Assembly: GCF_002995805.1 (NCBI RefSeq)
Contig: NZ_PVXL01000067.1
Coordinates: forward strand, 1-64,000
Direction: 5' to 3'
Length of the DNA: 64,000 bases
Source: Neomoorella stamsii
GTDB taxonomy: Bacteria > Bacillota > DSM-521 > Neomoorellales > Neomoorellaceae
Shown here piece by piece: positions 27,113 to 35,966 of this stretch. Both the position numbers and the translations under genes were made by a program. How positions within the stretch are numbered: position 1 is the stretch's first letter; every line of letters begins with the position of its first letter. Under the pieces are notes generated by a model that had not been told where the DNA came from, did no database searches, and saw nothing but the letters and a program-made list of their open reading frames with translations.

Positions 27113-28261
27113 TTACCTGCAGGCCAGGTTGCCGGCCACCAGGGGCGGGGCAATTTGCGCCCGCAGGACCTTCAAGGCGCGGTCTAACTGCTCCCGGCCC
27201 TCCGTCACTTCAATATCAGGTATTAGCCCTTCCCCATCAATAGCTTGACCGGCAGGAGTAAGATAATATGCAGTAGTTAATTTTAAAACGCCGCCATTGC
27301 TCAAAGGAAAGATGGTCTGCAGTGCCCCTTTCCCGTAGGTCCGGGTTCCTATCAGAATGGCAGCGTGATTGGCCTGCAGGGCCCCGGCCAGGATCTCCGC
27401 CGCGCTGGCCGTATCACGGTCCACCAGGACCACCATGGGCAGGTCCTGGCCCGGTCCCCGGGAACGGAGGACGGTAACCTTTTTATCCCGCCTCACCACC
27501 TGCACCACAGGTTTATCCCAGAGCAAGAACAGGGAAGCAATCTCCAGGGCAGCATCCAGGTAGCCGCCGGGGTTACCCCGGAGGTCCAGGATCAGGCCCC
27601 GGGCGCCCTGGTCTTCCAGCTCCGCCAGCGCCGTTTCTACCTCCCCAGGCGCCCAGTAGGGGAAGGAGCGCAGGTAAAGGTAGCCCACCGGCCCGGCCAG
27701 CAGGCGGCTGCTGACCACTGGCGGCCGGATTACCTCCCGCCGCAGGAAATAACTATGGCGACTATCGCTGCCAGGCATGGTCACCGTCAGGTCCAGATAG
27801 GTTCCCGGTTGGCCTTTCAAGAGCCCAGCTACCTCCTCCAGGGGCAGGCCCTTCACCGGCCGCCCGTCCACGCTCTCCACCACCGACCCGGCCCTGACCC
27901 CCAGCCGGGCCGCCGGCGAGCCGGGGACAATGTTACTGATAACCACCTGCCCCTCAACTTCCTGAAAAATAATCCCTACACCCGTATACTCATCGTTGAG
28001 CGAGGAGGCAAAAGAAGATAAATCTTCCGGGGCTATGTATTCACTATAAGGATCGCCCAGGGACTCCACCAGACCCCGGACGGCCCCAGCTTCCAGGGTT
28101 GCCTGATCAATAGGACCGGCATAATTTTTTTCCGCCAGGGCACGCACCTCGTCCAGGAGGGACCACCCCGGCGCCGCAGCCCGGGCTGCGGCCAGATCAC
28201 ACAGGAAAACCGTTAAAAAGACGGCCAGAAAGAAAAGCCACCGGCGCGCCTGCAACCTCAT
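27113..28261 (-). CDS. S41 C-terminal processing protease
   Basis: A 382-residue exported serine protease of the CtpA type. A signal peptide (WLFFLAVFLTVFLCDLAAARA) is followed by a PDZ domain at about 85-170 (GVGIIFQEVEGQVVISNIVPG). The S41 core has nucleophile Ser in DRDTASAAEILAGAL and base Lys in GTRTYGKGALQ. Such enzymes trim envelope proteins. The gene is divergent from a nucleotidyltransferase module. Downstream on the same strand is the hydroxyacid oxidase, with no clear functional relation. Confidence 0.9.
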   Translation of the reverse strand: MRLQARRWLFFLAVFLTVFLCDLAAARAAAPGWSLLDEVRALAEKNYAGPIDQATLEAGAVRGLVESLGDPYSEYIAPEDLSSFASSLNDEYTGVGIIFQEVEGQVVISNIVPGSPAARLGVRAGSVVESVDGRPVKGLPLEEVAGLLKGQPGTYLDLTVTMPGSDSRHSYFLRREVIRPPVVSSRLLAGPVGYLYLRSFPYWAPGEVETALAELEDQGARGLILDLRGNPGGYLDAALEIASLFLLWDKPVVQVVRRDKKVTVLRSRGPGQDLPMVVLVDRDTASAAEILAGALQANHAAILIGTRTYGKGALQTIFPLSNGGVLKLTTAYYLTPAGQAIDGEGLIPDIEVTEGREQLDRALKVLRAQIAPPLVAGNLACR

Positions 28262-28342
28262 CCGCCATTCCCCTCTCCCGGCTTGATGTTGTTAACTATT
28301 CGGTACAGTAAGTGCTATTTCCTGCCACAATACATGATTACA

Positions 28343-28370
28343 TTGATTTTTTCCCATAAAATGCTAAGAT
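28343..28370 (+). promoter_or_regulatory. Promoter of MNT/HEPN module
   Basis: TTGATT (28343-28348), a 16-nt spacer and TAAGAT (28365-28370), upstream of AAGGAG and the ATG at 28405. Confidence 0.55.
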
Positions 28371-28404
28371 GATGAATAAGGAAAGAACGGAAGGAGAAAG
28401 AACA

Positions 28405-28725
28405 ATGATGGCCGCTAAAGACCTGGCCATTGCCAGGAAGGTAAAAGAGCGTCTCACAGGGAAGATCCCTCTTTACGAGGTACGTCTATTTGGATCCCGG
28501 GCACGCGGGCAAGCCAGCCCCGATTCAGATCTTGATCTGTATTTAGAGACTGGTCCTCTTTCACGGGAACAAAAACGTTTAATCAGCGAAGTGGCCTGGG
28601 AAGTGGGATTTGAAAACGATGTGGTTATAGTACCACTGGCAGTTAATCGTAATGAAGCACTAAACGGACCTTTTTCTATTTCGCCACTCTACCGGTCGAT
28701 AAAAAAAGAAGGGATAAAAGTATGA
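28405..28725 (+). CDS. MNT-type minimal nucleotidyltransferase (antitoxin-like)
   Basis: A 106-residue protein with the nucleotidyltransferase core FGSRARGQASPDSDLDLYLE: GS-x-ARG followed by D-x-D. In MNT/HEPN pairs the MNT protein neutralises the HEPN RNase, in studied cases by AMPylation. ATG 28405 follows AAGGAG; an earlier ATG at 28369 lacks a site. The stop overlaps the start of the HEPN fragment (TATGA), the normal gene coupling, but the HEPN partner is truncated. Confidence 0.85.
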   Translation: MMAAKDLAIARKVKERLTGKIPLYEVRLFGSRARGQASPDSDLDLYLETGPLSREQKRLISEVAWEVGFENDVVIVPLAVNRNEALNGPFSISPLYRSIKKEGIKV

Positions 28726-28848
28726 AAGAAGATAACCACAAACGCACTTTAATTAAGTACAGGTTAATCGAAGCATATGAAGTTCTGGTCCGCGCTTTTG
28801 AATTCCGCCAGCAAGGGGATTATGGCGAAGTTGCGCCTGTAGCGCTGG
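28722..28848 (+). pseudogene. Truncated HEPN-domain partner
   Basis: The first about 38 residues (IKYRLIEAYEVLVRAFEFRQ followed by QGDYGEV) match the start of HEPN proteins that pair with MNT genes. Family similarity then stops, and the frame runs on antisense to the end of the oxidoreductase gene. The catalytic RxxxxH region is missing. The deletion point lies near 28840, at the 3' end of the convergent flavoprotein gene. Confidence 0.7.
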
Positions 28849-30642
28849 TTACTTATCCACCCTGGCGCCAAAGTGCTGCACGAGGATCTCCCGGACGGCC
28901 GCCACGTCGGCGTCGGTGAAGGTTCCCGGATCGCGTCCCTTCGTCAAGGCGTAGGTCGCCGCCACCCCGGCGGCATCTCCCAGGATGCAACTATTGGGCA
29001 GTACTCGCAGCTCGGCCCAGGCCAGGGAGGAAATACTGGCCGCGTAGCCGGGGATGAGCAAATTGGGCACCGGGCGGCTGAGGAGGGTATTAAAGGGGAT
29101 ATAGACCGGGTTTTGCGGCCATGCGTCCGGCCCTGGCGTCGTCCGGGGGTAATCAGGCCGCAAAAAGGATGTCACCGGCCAGCGGTAGCGGCCATCGCTG
29201 CCTTTAAGGTCGCTGAAATGATAGGCATTAATATCCTGCCAGTAGAAGCCCAGACCAATACGGTTTACATAATTCCCTAGATCATTGCCCTCTGCCGGGC
29301 CAGACCCTGCCCCATGGGTGGCCGCCGCGGTCAGGGCATAATTGCTGTCCTCCGTCCCCGGTCCCGCTTCCCGGGGGTCGACCACCGTATGAATCGTTTC
29401 CCGCAAGTATAGCATCGCCCCGGTAAGCGGCCGGCCCTGTCCATCCCGCACCAGTTCCGCCTCATTAAAACCATCAAAACGGCGCAAAGCCCTGATGAAA
29501 TCAGGATTGTCGAGCATCTCCCGGCCTTTTTGCCAGGCCGTATCGGTATCCAGAGCGCCCGGAGCCATATCGCGAGGGTAAGGGTCATGCCCGCGGTCGC
29601 GGGCATTCGCCCGGCCGTCGACATTAAAGATGAGGAGGGCATTGACCCACCACTCCGGGCTCCCCGGCCCGTCCTGGGCGGCATTGAGGGGCTTTAGAGC
29701 AAAGCCCGCGGGACCGTACCTGTCGTTAAAGCCAGTTACCACCGGATCATTTATGTAAACTTCCCTGCCACCATAGGCCCCCCAGGCACCCCGCTCCTGG
29801 CGGAAAATCATATCCCGGTAACGGCCGGGCTGCACTCCCCGTACCTTGAACATGAGGGTGGCCGCCTGCTGGCGGGGCAGCAGGATATCCCCATCGTGGC
29901 CGGGCCCCGGCCGGCCAGCCGCTATTCCTCTGGCGCCGGCAGTACCGCCTTGCAGCCGCAGGCTCTTAAGACGCCGCACCTCTTCCTTGCTAACCAGGTC
30001 CGCCGCCAAAAATTCGACGGGCCAGTCTTCCCGGCCCACCGTTACGCCGGCCGCACTCAAGCGGCTGAGCCGCCCGTCTTCCGAGGCGTCAACAAAGATG
30101 GTCGCGGCCAGTATCTGGCGCTCTTCACCCCAGATTACCGTCCCGGCGGCATCCCGCTGCAGGCCCCGCAGGGCCAGGGCCTGGAGCCGCCCGCGCCAGT
30201 CCTTCCGGACGGCAGTAATATCCATGGCCCAGTAAGTCTGGAGATTAGGCAGCCTGCCCAGGTCGGCGGCAATCCGTACCGCCAGGTCAGCCGTGCGGTA
30301 AAATGGTCCCACAGCTTTAAACCAGTGGACAAAAGACCCCCCCTGCACAAGCCTTCCATCCCGGGCCCAGTAGCGCACGTCCCAGAAGTTCTGGCCGCCA
30401 GCCGTGGCCAGGCCGCCGTACTGGCGCTCGGGGTAGGGGACCACCAGGGCTACCGACCTGTCCGGCGCCGTCGCCGCCGCCTTCCAGGCCGCCGCGCATC
30501 CGGCCAGCCCGCCGCCGTAAACGACAATATCCGCCCGCGCCACCGGCGCCGCCAGGGGCCAGCCTTCCGTCCGGCTTCCCGTACCGGACAGAGTTAACAT
30601 AAAATATAAAGCGATAAAAAATAACAGCAACCGTTGCCCCAT
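28849..30642 (-). CDS. Secreted FAD-dependent oxidoreductase
   Basis: A 597-residue FAD_oxidored-type protein. An N-terminal signal segment (LLLFFIALYFMLTLSGTG) is followed by the FAD motif DIVVYGGGLAGCAAAWKAA. A second conserved region, TIFVDASEDGRLSRLSAAGV, and the C-terminal LPNSCILGDAAGVAATYAL complete the family pattern. The substrate is unknown. Its ATG overlaps the stop of the HepT gene (TAATG), so it appears to be translated with the HepT/MntA module, an unexpected pairing. The C-terminus may have been altered by the deletion that removed the neighbouring HEPN gene. Confidence 0.8.
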   Translation of the reverse strand: MGQRLLLFFIALYFMLTLSGTGSRTEGWPLAAPVARADIVVYGGGLAGCAAAWKAAATAPDRSVALVVPYPERQYGGLATAGGQNFWDVRYWARDGRLVQGGSFVHWFKAVGPFYRTADLAVRIAADLGRLPNLQTYWAMDITAVRKDWRGRLQALALRGLQRDAAGTVIWGEERQILAATIFVDASEDGRLSRLSAAGVTVGREDWPVEFLAADLVSKEEVRRLKSLRLQGGTAGARGIAAGRPGPGHDGDILLPRQQAATLMFKVRGVQPGRYRDMIFRQERGAWGAYGGREVYINDPVVTGFNDRYGPAGFALKPLNAAQDGPGSPEWWVNALLIFNVDGRANARDRGHDPYPRDMAPGALDTDTAWQKGREMLDNPDFIRALRRFDGFNEAELVRDGQGRPLTGAMLYLRETIHTVVDPREAGPGTEDSNYALTAAATHGAGSGPAEGNDLGNYVNRIGLGFYWQDINAYHFSDLKGSDGRYRWPVTSFLRPDYPRTTPGPDAWPQNPVYIPFNTLLSRPVPNLLIPGYAASISSLAWAELRVLPNSCILGDAAGVAATYALTKGRDPGTFTDADVAAVREILVQHFGARVDK

Positions 30643-31064
30643 TAGCTAATTCCCAGTTGTTCTTTTATAGTTAACATAAAATGATTCAAATCCCCAAGAT
30701 CACGCTTTAATATACCCCAGATGACCTCAGCATCAAGTCGAGCATAATCATGGACAATAATGTTACGAAATTGGGCCATCTTCATAAGTTTTTTGGTCAA
30801 TTCCTCAGGCAGGTAGCCGGCTTCACCTAAAACAGCAAAAATATCTTTATTATCCCGTGGCTCCCGTAATCCCTCATCGGAAATAATATGGCTGGCAATA
30901 TCTATGCAGCTTTCTACAGCCAGGTGTAAAGTCCGTTCAACATACCGGCGCAGCCGTTTATCGGCCAGGAACTCTTTTAAGCTGACGTCCTTTTCTACTT
31001 CCAAGTCAGCTATATACTCACTTAACAAAGCCAGGCGGTGCCTTATAACTTCGATATCAACCAT
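30642..31064 (-). CDS. HepT-like HEPN ribonuclease toxin (DUF86)
   Basis: A 140-residue all-helical protein with the HEPN catalytic motif R-x4-H-x-Y (RNIIVHDY, about residues 98-105). HepT toxins cleave RNA and are kept silent by an MntA nucleotidyltransferase, here the overlapping upstream gene (8-bp overlap). Of the three MNT/HEPN modules in this window this is the only one with both genes intact. Confidence 0.88.
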   Translation of the reverse strand: MVDIEVIRHRLALLSEYIADLEVEKDVSLKEFLADKRLRRYVERTLHLAVESCIDIASHIISDEGLREPRDNKDIFAVLGEAGYLPEELTKKLMKMAQFRNIIVHDYARLDAEVIWGILKRDLGDLNHFMLTIKEQLGIS

Positions 31065-31515
31065 TTAAGCCACTCTCCAGGACTTTAGCGATAATTTTTT
31101 TATTACGCCTCTCCAGAAAAGATTGCAGGTCAAAATAAGTGCGCCTGGACCAAACTTCAAACGCCACCCGGTAGCGGGGATTTTTATCGACCAGTAAAAT
31201 CCCGTCCTTTAAGATCTGGTGCTGCAGCAGTAAAGGTGCTGCCTGAATGTCAATGACATCCACCTTTTTCCCCGTCACCCTTTCCAGGTCGATAATTATT
31301 TCCAGCCGGCGGTCAAAACGCTGCAATTTATCTTCGCTACCGACAAATAACACGGCCACGTCGATATCGCTGCGCTCCCGGCCGGTCCCGCGGGCGTAAG
31401 AACCAAAAAGGTACGCCGCCACCACATCCTGGCAGCGATTGAGATACCCGGTTATGGCATTAGCTACCGCTTTATCCAGGCGCGCTCCGGCCGGCAAATA
31501 TTTGGGGGAATTCAA
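31057..31515 (-). CDS. MntA-like nucleotidyltransferase antitoxin
   Basis: A 152-residue protein with the nucleotidyltransferase core YLFGSYARGTGRERSDIDVA. It pairs with the downstream HepT gene. The TTG at 31515 is preferred because GGAAGGTGG precedes it; a GTG at 31542 would add an unlikely cysteine-rich leader. The remainder includes an ITGKKVDVIDI-type strand with the third acidic position. Confidence 0.85.
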   Translation of the reverse strand: MNSPKYLPAGARLDKAVANAITGYLNRCQDVVAAYLFGSYARGTGRERSDIDVAVLFVGSEDKLQRFDRRLEIIIDLERVTGKKVDVIDIQAAPLLLQHQILKDGILLVDKNPRYRVAFEVWSRRTYFDLQSFLERRNKKIIAKVLESGLNG

Positions 31516-31733
31516 AATATCCACCTTCCTGCAGCCACACACTTACATCACCTTGACCTTAATTTTACTGGAATTAACCATTTTAAGCAACAAAACAAAA
31601 AAGACTATCCCGAAATTATAATTATGCCGAAAAAATCCTTAAGCGCAAAAAATCCTTGCTTTAAGCCGGAAATTGTAGTGTAATTTTTATATGAATGGGG
31701 TTAGTTGTTTGCTTTCAGGAGGTTCCTCAGCAA

Positions 31734-33149
31734 ATGTTTGCTCCCAATACTTTCCAGCAGATCTACCGCCAGAACAGCGACCTGCTTATCTACCAGGATC
31801 TCACCGGCGACCCTGTTATCGCCGCCTTCCTTGAAGTCTGCCGCTTGCTGGGCGAAGGAGAGGAAAGGGACGAGAAAGCGGCCGGCAGGGCAGGTGCCGG
31901 CGACGGGACAAGGGTAGGTGCCGGCAACGGTACAGGCAAACAGGCGCCCGGCGGGGAGCTGGCCGCCGCCTGCCGCCGCTTTTTCCGGCTGCTGGCCGGC
32001 GCCACCGAACTCTACCAGGAACCCTTTACCGGCGACCCCTGGCAGAACTACCTCCTCGACCGCGTCATTGAGGCTGAAAATACCTTTACCCTTAAAGCCG
32101 GGCAGCAGGGGTGGAATAATATAAGCGCTGCCCTTAAAGACGCTGCCCGGCAGGACCTGCGTTCCCTACAGGCTCTGGCCGGGCTGGGCCCCGCAGCTTA
32201 TGCGGCCGCCCTTCAGGCTCCCATCCCCGACTGGACGCAGCTTCAACCCCTCAACCCGGACCGGCCCTTCCAGCCACCGGAGGTGGCCCGCCAGGAGATC
32301 AAGGAAAAACTCCTGGCCGCCGGCGACTGGGGCCGGGATGGTATCAAGCTCCTGGCCGACTACTACCACACCTGGGGTACGGGCATCTTCGGCTCCTACT
32401 GGGCCTTCCGCTGGGAACGCGGCCCGGCGGGCGGCAGGCTCGTATGTATCGACCGCCCCGACCCCATCACCCTGGCCGACCTGGTGGGCTACGAAGCCGA
32501 GCGCCGGGAGGTCATTCACAATACCGAGAAATTCCTGCGCGGCCTGCCGGCCGTCAACATCCTCCTCTACGGCGCCCGGGGTACCGGCAAGTCGTCGACG
32601 GTCAAGGCCCTCCTGCATGCCTACGGTTCCCGGGGCCTCAGGCTTATAGAGTTACCCAAAAAGTACCTGGGCGACTACCAGGAGATACTAAAAATCCTCG
32701 CCCCCCGGCCGCAGAAGTTTATCATTTTCATCGACGACCTTTCCTTTGAAGAGGACGAGGTGGAATATAAAGAGCTGAAGGGCCTGCTGGAAGGGAGCCT
32801 GCAGGTACGGCCGGCCAACGTCCTGGTTTACGCTACCTCCAATCGCCGCCACCTGGTGAAGGAATTCTTCGCCGACCGCGCGCCGAATACTGGCGGCGAG
32901 GTGCGCCTGCAGGACACCGTCCAGGAGAAGCTCTCCCTGGCGGAACGCTTCGGCCTTACCGTCATCTTCCCCAGCCCGGACCAGGAGCAGTACCTAACCA
33001 TTGTCCGCGAGCTAGCCCGCAAAGCCGGCCTGCAAATGGAACCAGCCGAGCTGCGCCGCCGCGCCCTGCAGTGGGCCCTCTACCAGAACGGTGCCAGCGG
33101 CCGCACCGCCCGGCAGTTCGTCGATTACCTCCGGGGAGAGCTGGAATAA
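31734..33149 (+). CDS. AAA ATPase of DUF815 family
   Basis: About 471 residues. The ATPase domain shows Walker A LYGARGTGKSSTVKALL and Walker B KFIIFIDDLSFEEDE, then an SNRRHLVKE sensor region and a C-terminal helical lid, as in DUF815. The N-terminal half is less conserved. A Gly/Ala/Asp-rich insert near residues 55-80 (GRAGAGDG, VGAGNGTG) is low-complexity and imperfectly repeated. ATG 31734 follows AGGAGG at 11 nt. Function is unknown. It stands alone between toxin-antitoxin genes. Confidence 0.8.
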   Translation: MFAPNTFQQIYRQNSDLLIYQDLTGDPVIAAFLEVCRLLGEGEERDEKAAGRAGAGDGTRVGAGNGTGKQAPGGELAAACRRFFRLLAGATELYQEPFTGDPWQNYLLDRVIEAENTFTLKAGQQGWNNISAALKDAARQDLRSLQALAGLGPAAYAAALQAPIPDWTQLQPLNPDRPFQPPEVARQEIKEKLLAAGDWGRDGIKLLADYYHTWGTGIFGSYWAFRWERGPAGGRLVCIDRPDPITLADLVGYEAERREVIHNTEKFLRGLPAVNILLYGARGTGKSSTVKALLHAYGSRGLRLIELPKKYLGDYQEILKILAPRPQKFIIFIDDLSFEEDEVEYKELKGLLEGSLQVRPANVLVYATSNRRHLVKEFFADRAPNTGGEVRLQDTVQEKLSLAERFGLTVIFPSPDQEQYLTIVRELARKAGLQMEPAELRRRALQWALYQNGASGRTARQFVDYLRGELE

Positions 33150-33156
33150 GAATTGG

Positions 33157-33376
33157 TTATACCTCGCTGCTACTGTCAAGCCCGAGGATCCGGCGCATTC
33201 TAAGGATAAAAAGATGCAGGTCCTTCTTAAAATCACCGGCCAGCTCCGGCAATCCCTCCAAGAGCTGGCGAATTTTTGCCGGGTCCAGGTTAAAACCATA
33301 AATGTTACGGAAAACGTGCCTGAAAGCCATCTTTACGAATACGGGCTTCCAGCAGGAGGTATTTTTCAGGGATCAA
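33157..33376 (-). pseudogene. HepT-type gene with internal deletion
   Basis: From TTG 33376, which overlaps the MNT stop (TTGA), the frame encodes IPEKYLLLEARIRKDGFQ, a HEPN-toxin N-terminus. Within about 20 codons the similarity switches frame to MAFRHVFRNIYGFNLDPAKI, the C-terminal HEPN motif region, ending at 33157. The roughly 70 residues between the two parts are gone and the joint is out of frame, so no RNase can be made. The start-stop coupling with the MNT gene remains. Confidence 0.75.
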
Positions 33377-33717
33377 ATTTTCACCCCTTCCCGGGCAACT
33401 TCTTCCTGTAAAGATGGCAGGGCGTCCTCGGCGCACACTATGCTGACATCAAAGGGTGCGGCCAGGCGCCCGGCCCGGGCCAGCATCTGCCAGTAGGGGC
33501 CTGTAAAGCCCTTGATATAAAGATCAATATCGGACCCTTGCCGGAAATCGCCCCGCGCCAGGGAACCATAGAGGATAACCTCCTGCGCGCCGTAAGTATC
33601 CCGCAAAAAGGAGGCCACCTGACGGGCCTTCAGCCAGGCCATGGCCCGGCGCTTATCTAACTCTTCCTCGCGTTTCATGTCAAGAAGCCGCTTTAACCGG
33701 ACAAATTCTTGCGTCAT
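33373..33717 (-). CDS. MNT-type nucleotidyltransferase
   Basis: A 114-residue protein with ILYGSLARGDFRQGSDIDLY, the GS-x-ARG and D-x-D motifs. It is preceded by an N-terminal helix (MTQEFVRLKRLLDMKREEEL) seen in MNT proteins that pair with HepT toxins. The partner toxin gene immediately downstream is disrupted, leaving this as an orphan antitoxin-type gene. Confidence 0.85.
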   Translation of the reverse strand: MTQEFVRLKRLLDMKREEELDKRRAMAWLKARQVASFLRDTYGAQEVILYGSLARGDFRQGSDIDLYIKGFTGPYWQMLARAGRLAAPFDVSIVCAEDALPSLQEEVAREGVKI

Positions 33718-33829
33718 ATTATTATCCCCTCCAGGGAAGCCCTGAAAGATACCAGAATCCCCCGGATAGGCTTAAAATCTGCTAGGCACAGCCTCAACAA
33801 CCACAAAAGAAAATAGCGCTATATCCGTA

Positions 33830-34138
33830 CTAATCACTTATTTGGCTTATTTGGCTCTTAATGAACTGCAATACCGCACTGAGATCTATCTCTAATGATG
33901 GTTCTACTCTTTCTGGTGAACCTATATGCTTATGATGAGGAAAGGTGGCAAACTGGTGCCAGTGAGGAGCATTGTCCCAGCGAATAATAAGTTCTCCATA
34001 TCTATCTGCCCAGTGATATGAATACTTCCGTTCAGAGCCAAAATTATAATCTTTTATGAAATGCTTGCTCCCATCGATAAAAGTAAGGGTTGCTTTTAAA
34101 CGCTTACGATTGGTTTCCCGTTCAAAAAGTTCAACCAC
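33830..34138 (-). CDS. TumE/DUF6516-type toxin, N-terminally short
   Basis: A 102-residue protein with the family core LTFIDGSKHFIKDY, then YSYHWAD, LIIRWDNAPHW and HHKHIG. It is paralogous to the toxin at 39019-39378 but lacks about 17 N-terminal residues. The same frame extends upstream to the antitoxin stop without an ATG, GTG or TTG, so a deletion probably fused the end of the antitoxin gene to codons inside the toxin gene. The GTG at 34138 is the first usable start and has no clear ribosome site. Confidence 0.7.
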   Translation of the reverse strand: MVELFERETNRKRLKATLTFIDGSKHFIKDYNFGSERKYSYHWADRYGELIIRWDNAPHWHQFATFPHHKHIGSPERVEPSLEIDLSAVLQFIKSQISQISD

Positions 34139-34174
34139 ATAAGTCTTAATAATGCTCCGAAAGGCTTTAAGACA

Positions 34175-34495
34175 TTAAGCATCCTCAATCTCCTTTTTCT
34201 GGCGCATTAAATCTTCCAGTGTTTCCTTTGCAAACCGCCAGTCCAGGAGATCGTCCTCATGTTCGAAATCCTCGCCACTATTTTCATGAACCATGGCAGC
34301 AAACTTTTCAAAAGTCATACCATACTTTTTTTCGTAGTATGAGCATTCGGCTCGATAGCGGTTTATCTTGCTTAAAATTAGGAGCAAAGCCTGCTCCTTT
34401 AAGGCTTCCCTCTCATTGGCAAACCCCATATTCCTAAGCACAGGACCTACCTTGCGTAAAAAATCGGCATCAAGATTAGCCCTTTCCTCATACAT
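34175..34495 (-). CDS. TumA-like antitoxin partner
   Basis: A 106-residue acidic, helical protein. The segment YRAECSYYEKKYGMTFEKF recurs in the partner gene at 38735-39022 (GYFEKKYGMTTEAFYQDF), and both end with a LDWRFAKETL-type helix. I identify it as the antitoxin by its position before a TumE-type gene and its similarity to the second copy. Any DNA-binding role is unproven. Confidence 0.7.
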   Translation of the reverse strand: MYEERANLDADFLRKVGPVLRNMGFANEREALKEQALLLILSKINRYRAECSYYEKKYGMTFEKFAAMVHENSGEDFEHEDDLLDWRFAKETLEDLMRQKKEIEDA

Positions 34496-34608
34496 AAAAT
34501 CACCATCCCCTCTCTTGACCGAAAATATCTCTATATATTATTAGTATGCCTTTATTTTACATCCTATCATTAGCCAATTGTCCCGTCAATCCTGGCCGGG
34601 CCAATGCG

Positions 34609-35144
34609 TCATTCCACCGTCACGGCCATGCCGTCTGGAGCTGGTCCACAGCAGCCTGGGCATCGTCCAGTTGTTTCTGGGACGCAGCCCCGGCCGCGGC
34701 CAGGGCTTTAACCCGTTCATAATCTTTTCTGGCCGCGTCCAGCTTGATCTGCGCTGTATCAATACTCACCTGGGCCGCTTCCATGCCCAGCCTGGCCTGT
34801 TCCGCCTGGTCCTGGACGCCGCGGACGGCCGCCTCGGCCTGCTGGAGCTGGGCCTGGAGTTCTTTCGTATCGATCTCTACCAGGACCTGACCGGCCTGTA
34901 CCCGGTCGCCGACATCGGCCTTCACGGCCAGCACCTGCCCCGCCAGTTTGCTGACCACATTGGCTACCCGCACCGGCGCCAGGGCGCCGCTTATCTCTAC
35001 CGTGGCCGCCAGCTTCCCCCTGCCGGCGTCGGCGGCTTTTACTGTTACCCGGTCGCCGGCCCCGGCCCTGGTGCCGCAACCGGCGGCCAGGGCCAGGGCT
35101 CCCGCCGCCAGGAGTGCCATAGCTTTCTTTATCCACGTCCTCAT
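34609..35144 (-). pseudogene. Efflux adaptor (HlyD/RND type) with internal deletion
   Basis: The gene starts as an exported lipoprotein (MALLAAGALALAAGCGTRAG, with a lipobox Cys). It continues through a lipoyl-like domain (AGQVLAVKADVGDRVQAGQV) and a helical hairpin, then stops after about 174 residues. In the next frame the final residues read DGMAVTVE and then stop, the typical end of such adaptors. The beta-barrel half is therefore deleted and the joint is out of frame. It is last in the emr operon. Confidence 0.75.
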
Positions 35145-35178
35145 GGTTTGCTCCCCTCTTTGCCTTTCGCTCTATGTT

Positions 35179-35874
35179 TTACCTGATATGGATACGCACC
35201 GTCGCGTTCATTCCCGGCATCAGTTTCACGTCACCGGTATCCAGGAGCTGGATCTTCACCGGAACGACCTGGGGCACCTTGGTGTAGTTGCCGCTGGCGT
35301 TCTGGGCCGGCAGCAGGGAAAAGACGGATGTCGTCGCACCGCTGATGCTGGCTACCCGGCCGCTGAAGGTCCGGCCGGGGTACGCATCGATTTTTATGTC
35401 TACTACCTGGCCGGGCTTCACCTTTTCAATCACCGTTTCTTTGATGTTGGCGCTAATATACAGGTGGGCTGTGTCGGCAATAACGGCCAGGGGCGTACCG
35501 GGGGCGACCATTTCCCCGGCCACGGCCCTGGACTGGATCACCTGGCCGCCGACCGGTGCCGTTATTTCCGCCTTCTGGGCCAGCACCCCCGCCGTACTCC
35601 CCAAGGCCTGGGGACTGACGGCGCTGGAGGTCAGTACCGCTCCCAAATCCTGGCGTCCCAGCACCTGGCCGGCTTTGACCATGTCGCCTTCCTGCACCAG
35701 CCAGGCCAGCAGCTTGCCGGGGATTTCTGGGCTGACCGTCACCGTATCCGCCGCCACCCGGGCGTCGTCGGTGCTGGCATAGTTGACGGCCTGGTAATGG
35801 TAGTAGTAGGCAATGCCTCCCGCCCCGGCCAGGGCTAAAAGGAGTACCACTGTGATAATCATTCGCCTTTTCAT
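35179..35874 (-). CDS. EmrA-like membrane fusion protein (short)
   Basis: A 231-residue adaptor anchored by one N-terminal helix (IITVVLLLALAGAGGIAYYY). It has a lipoyl-like half (VTVSPEIPGKLLAWLVQEGDMVKAGQVL), a very short connection in place of the usual coiled-coil hairpin, and a beta-barrel end (VKIQLLDTGDVKLMPGMNA). It works with the EmrB-like transporter 92 bp upstream. At 231 residues it is shorter than typical EmrA (about 350-390), as in several Gram-positive relatives. Confidence 0.82.
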   Translation of the reverse strand: MKRRMIITVVLLLALAGAGGIAYYYHYQAVNYASTDDARVAADTVTVSPEIPGKLLAWLVQEGDMVKAGQVLGRQDLGAVLTSSAVSPQALGSTAGVLAQKAEITAPVGGQVIQSRAVAGEMVAPGTPLAVIADTAHLYISANIKETVIEKVKPGQVVDIKIDAYPGRTFSGRVASISGATTSVFSLLPAQNASGNYTKVPQVVPVKIQLLDTGDVKLMPGMNATVRIHIR

Positions 35875-35966
35875 TTATTCTACCTCTCCCTGACTCTATT
35901 TTCCTGATTGGTTGTGCCTTCCAGGCAGGGCCGGTTATTTAAAAATTACCCTGCCGCCAGTGCCCG

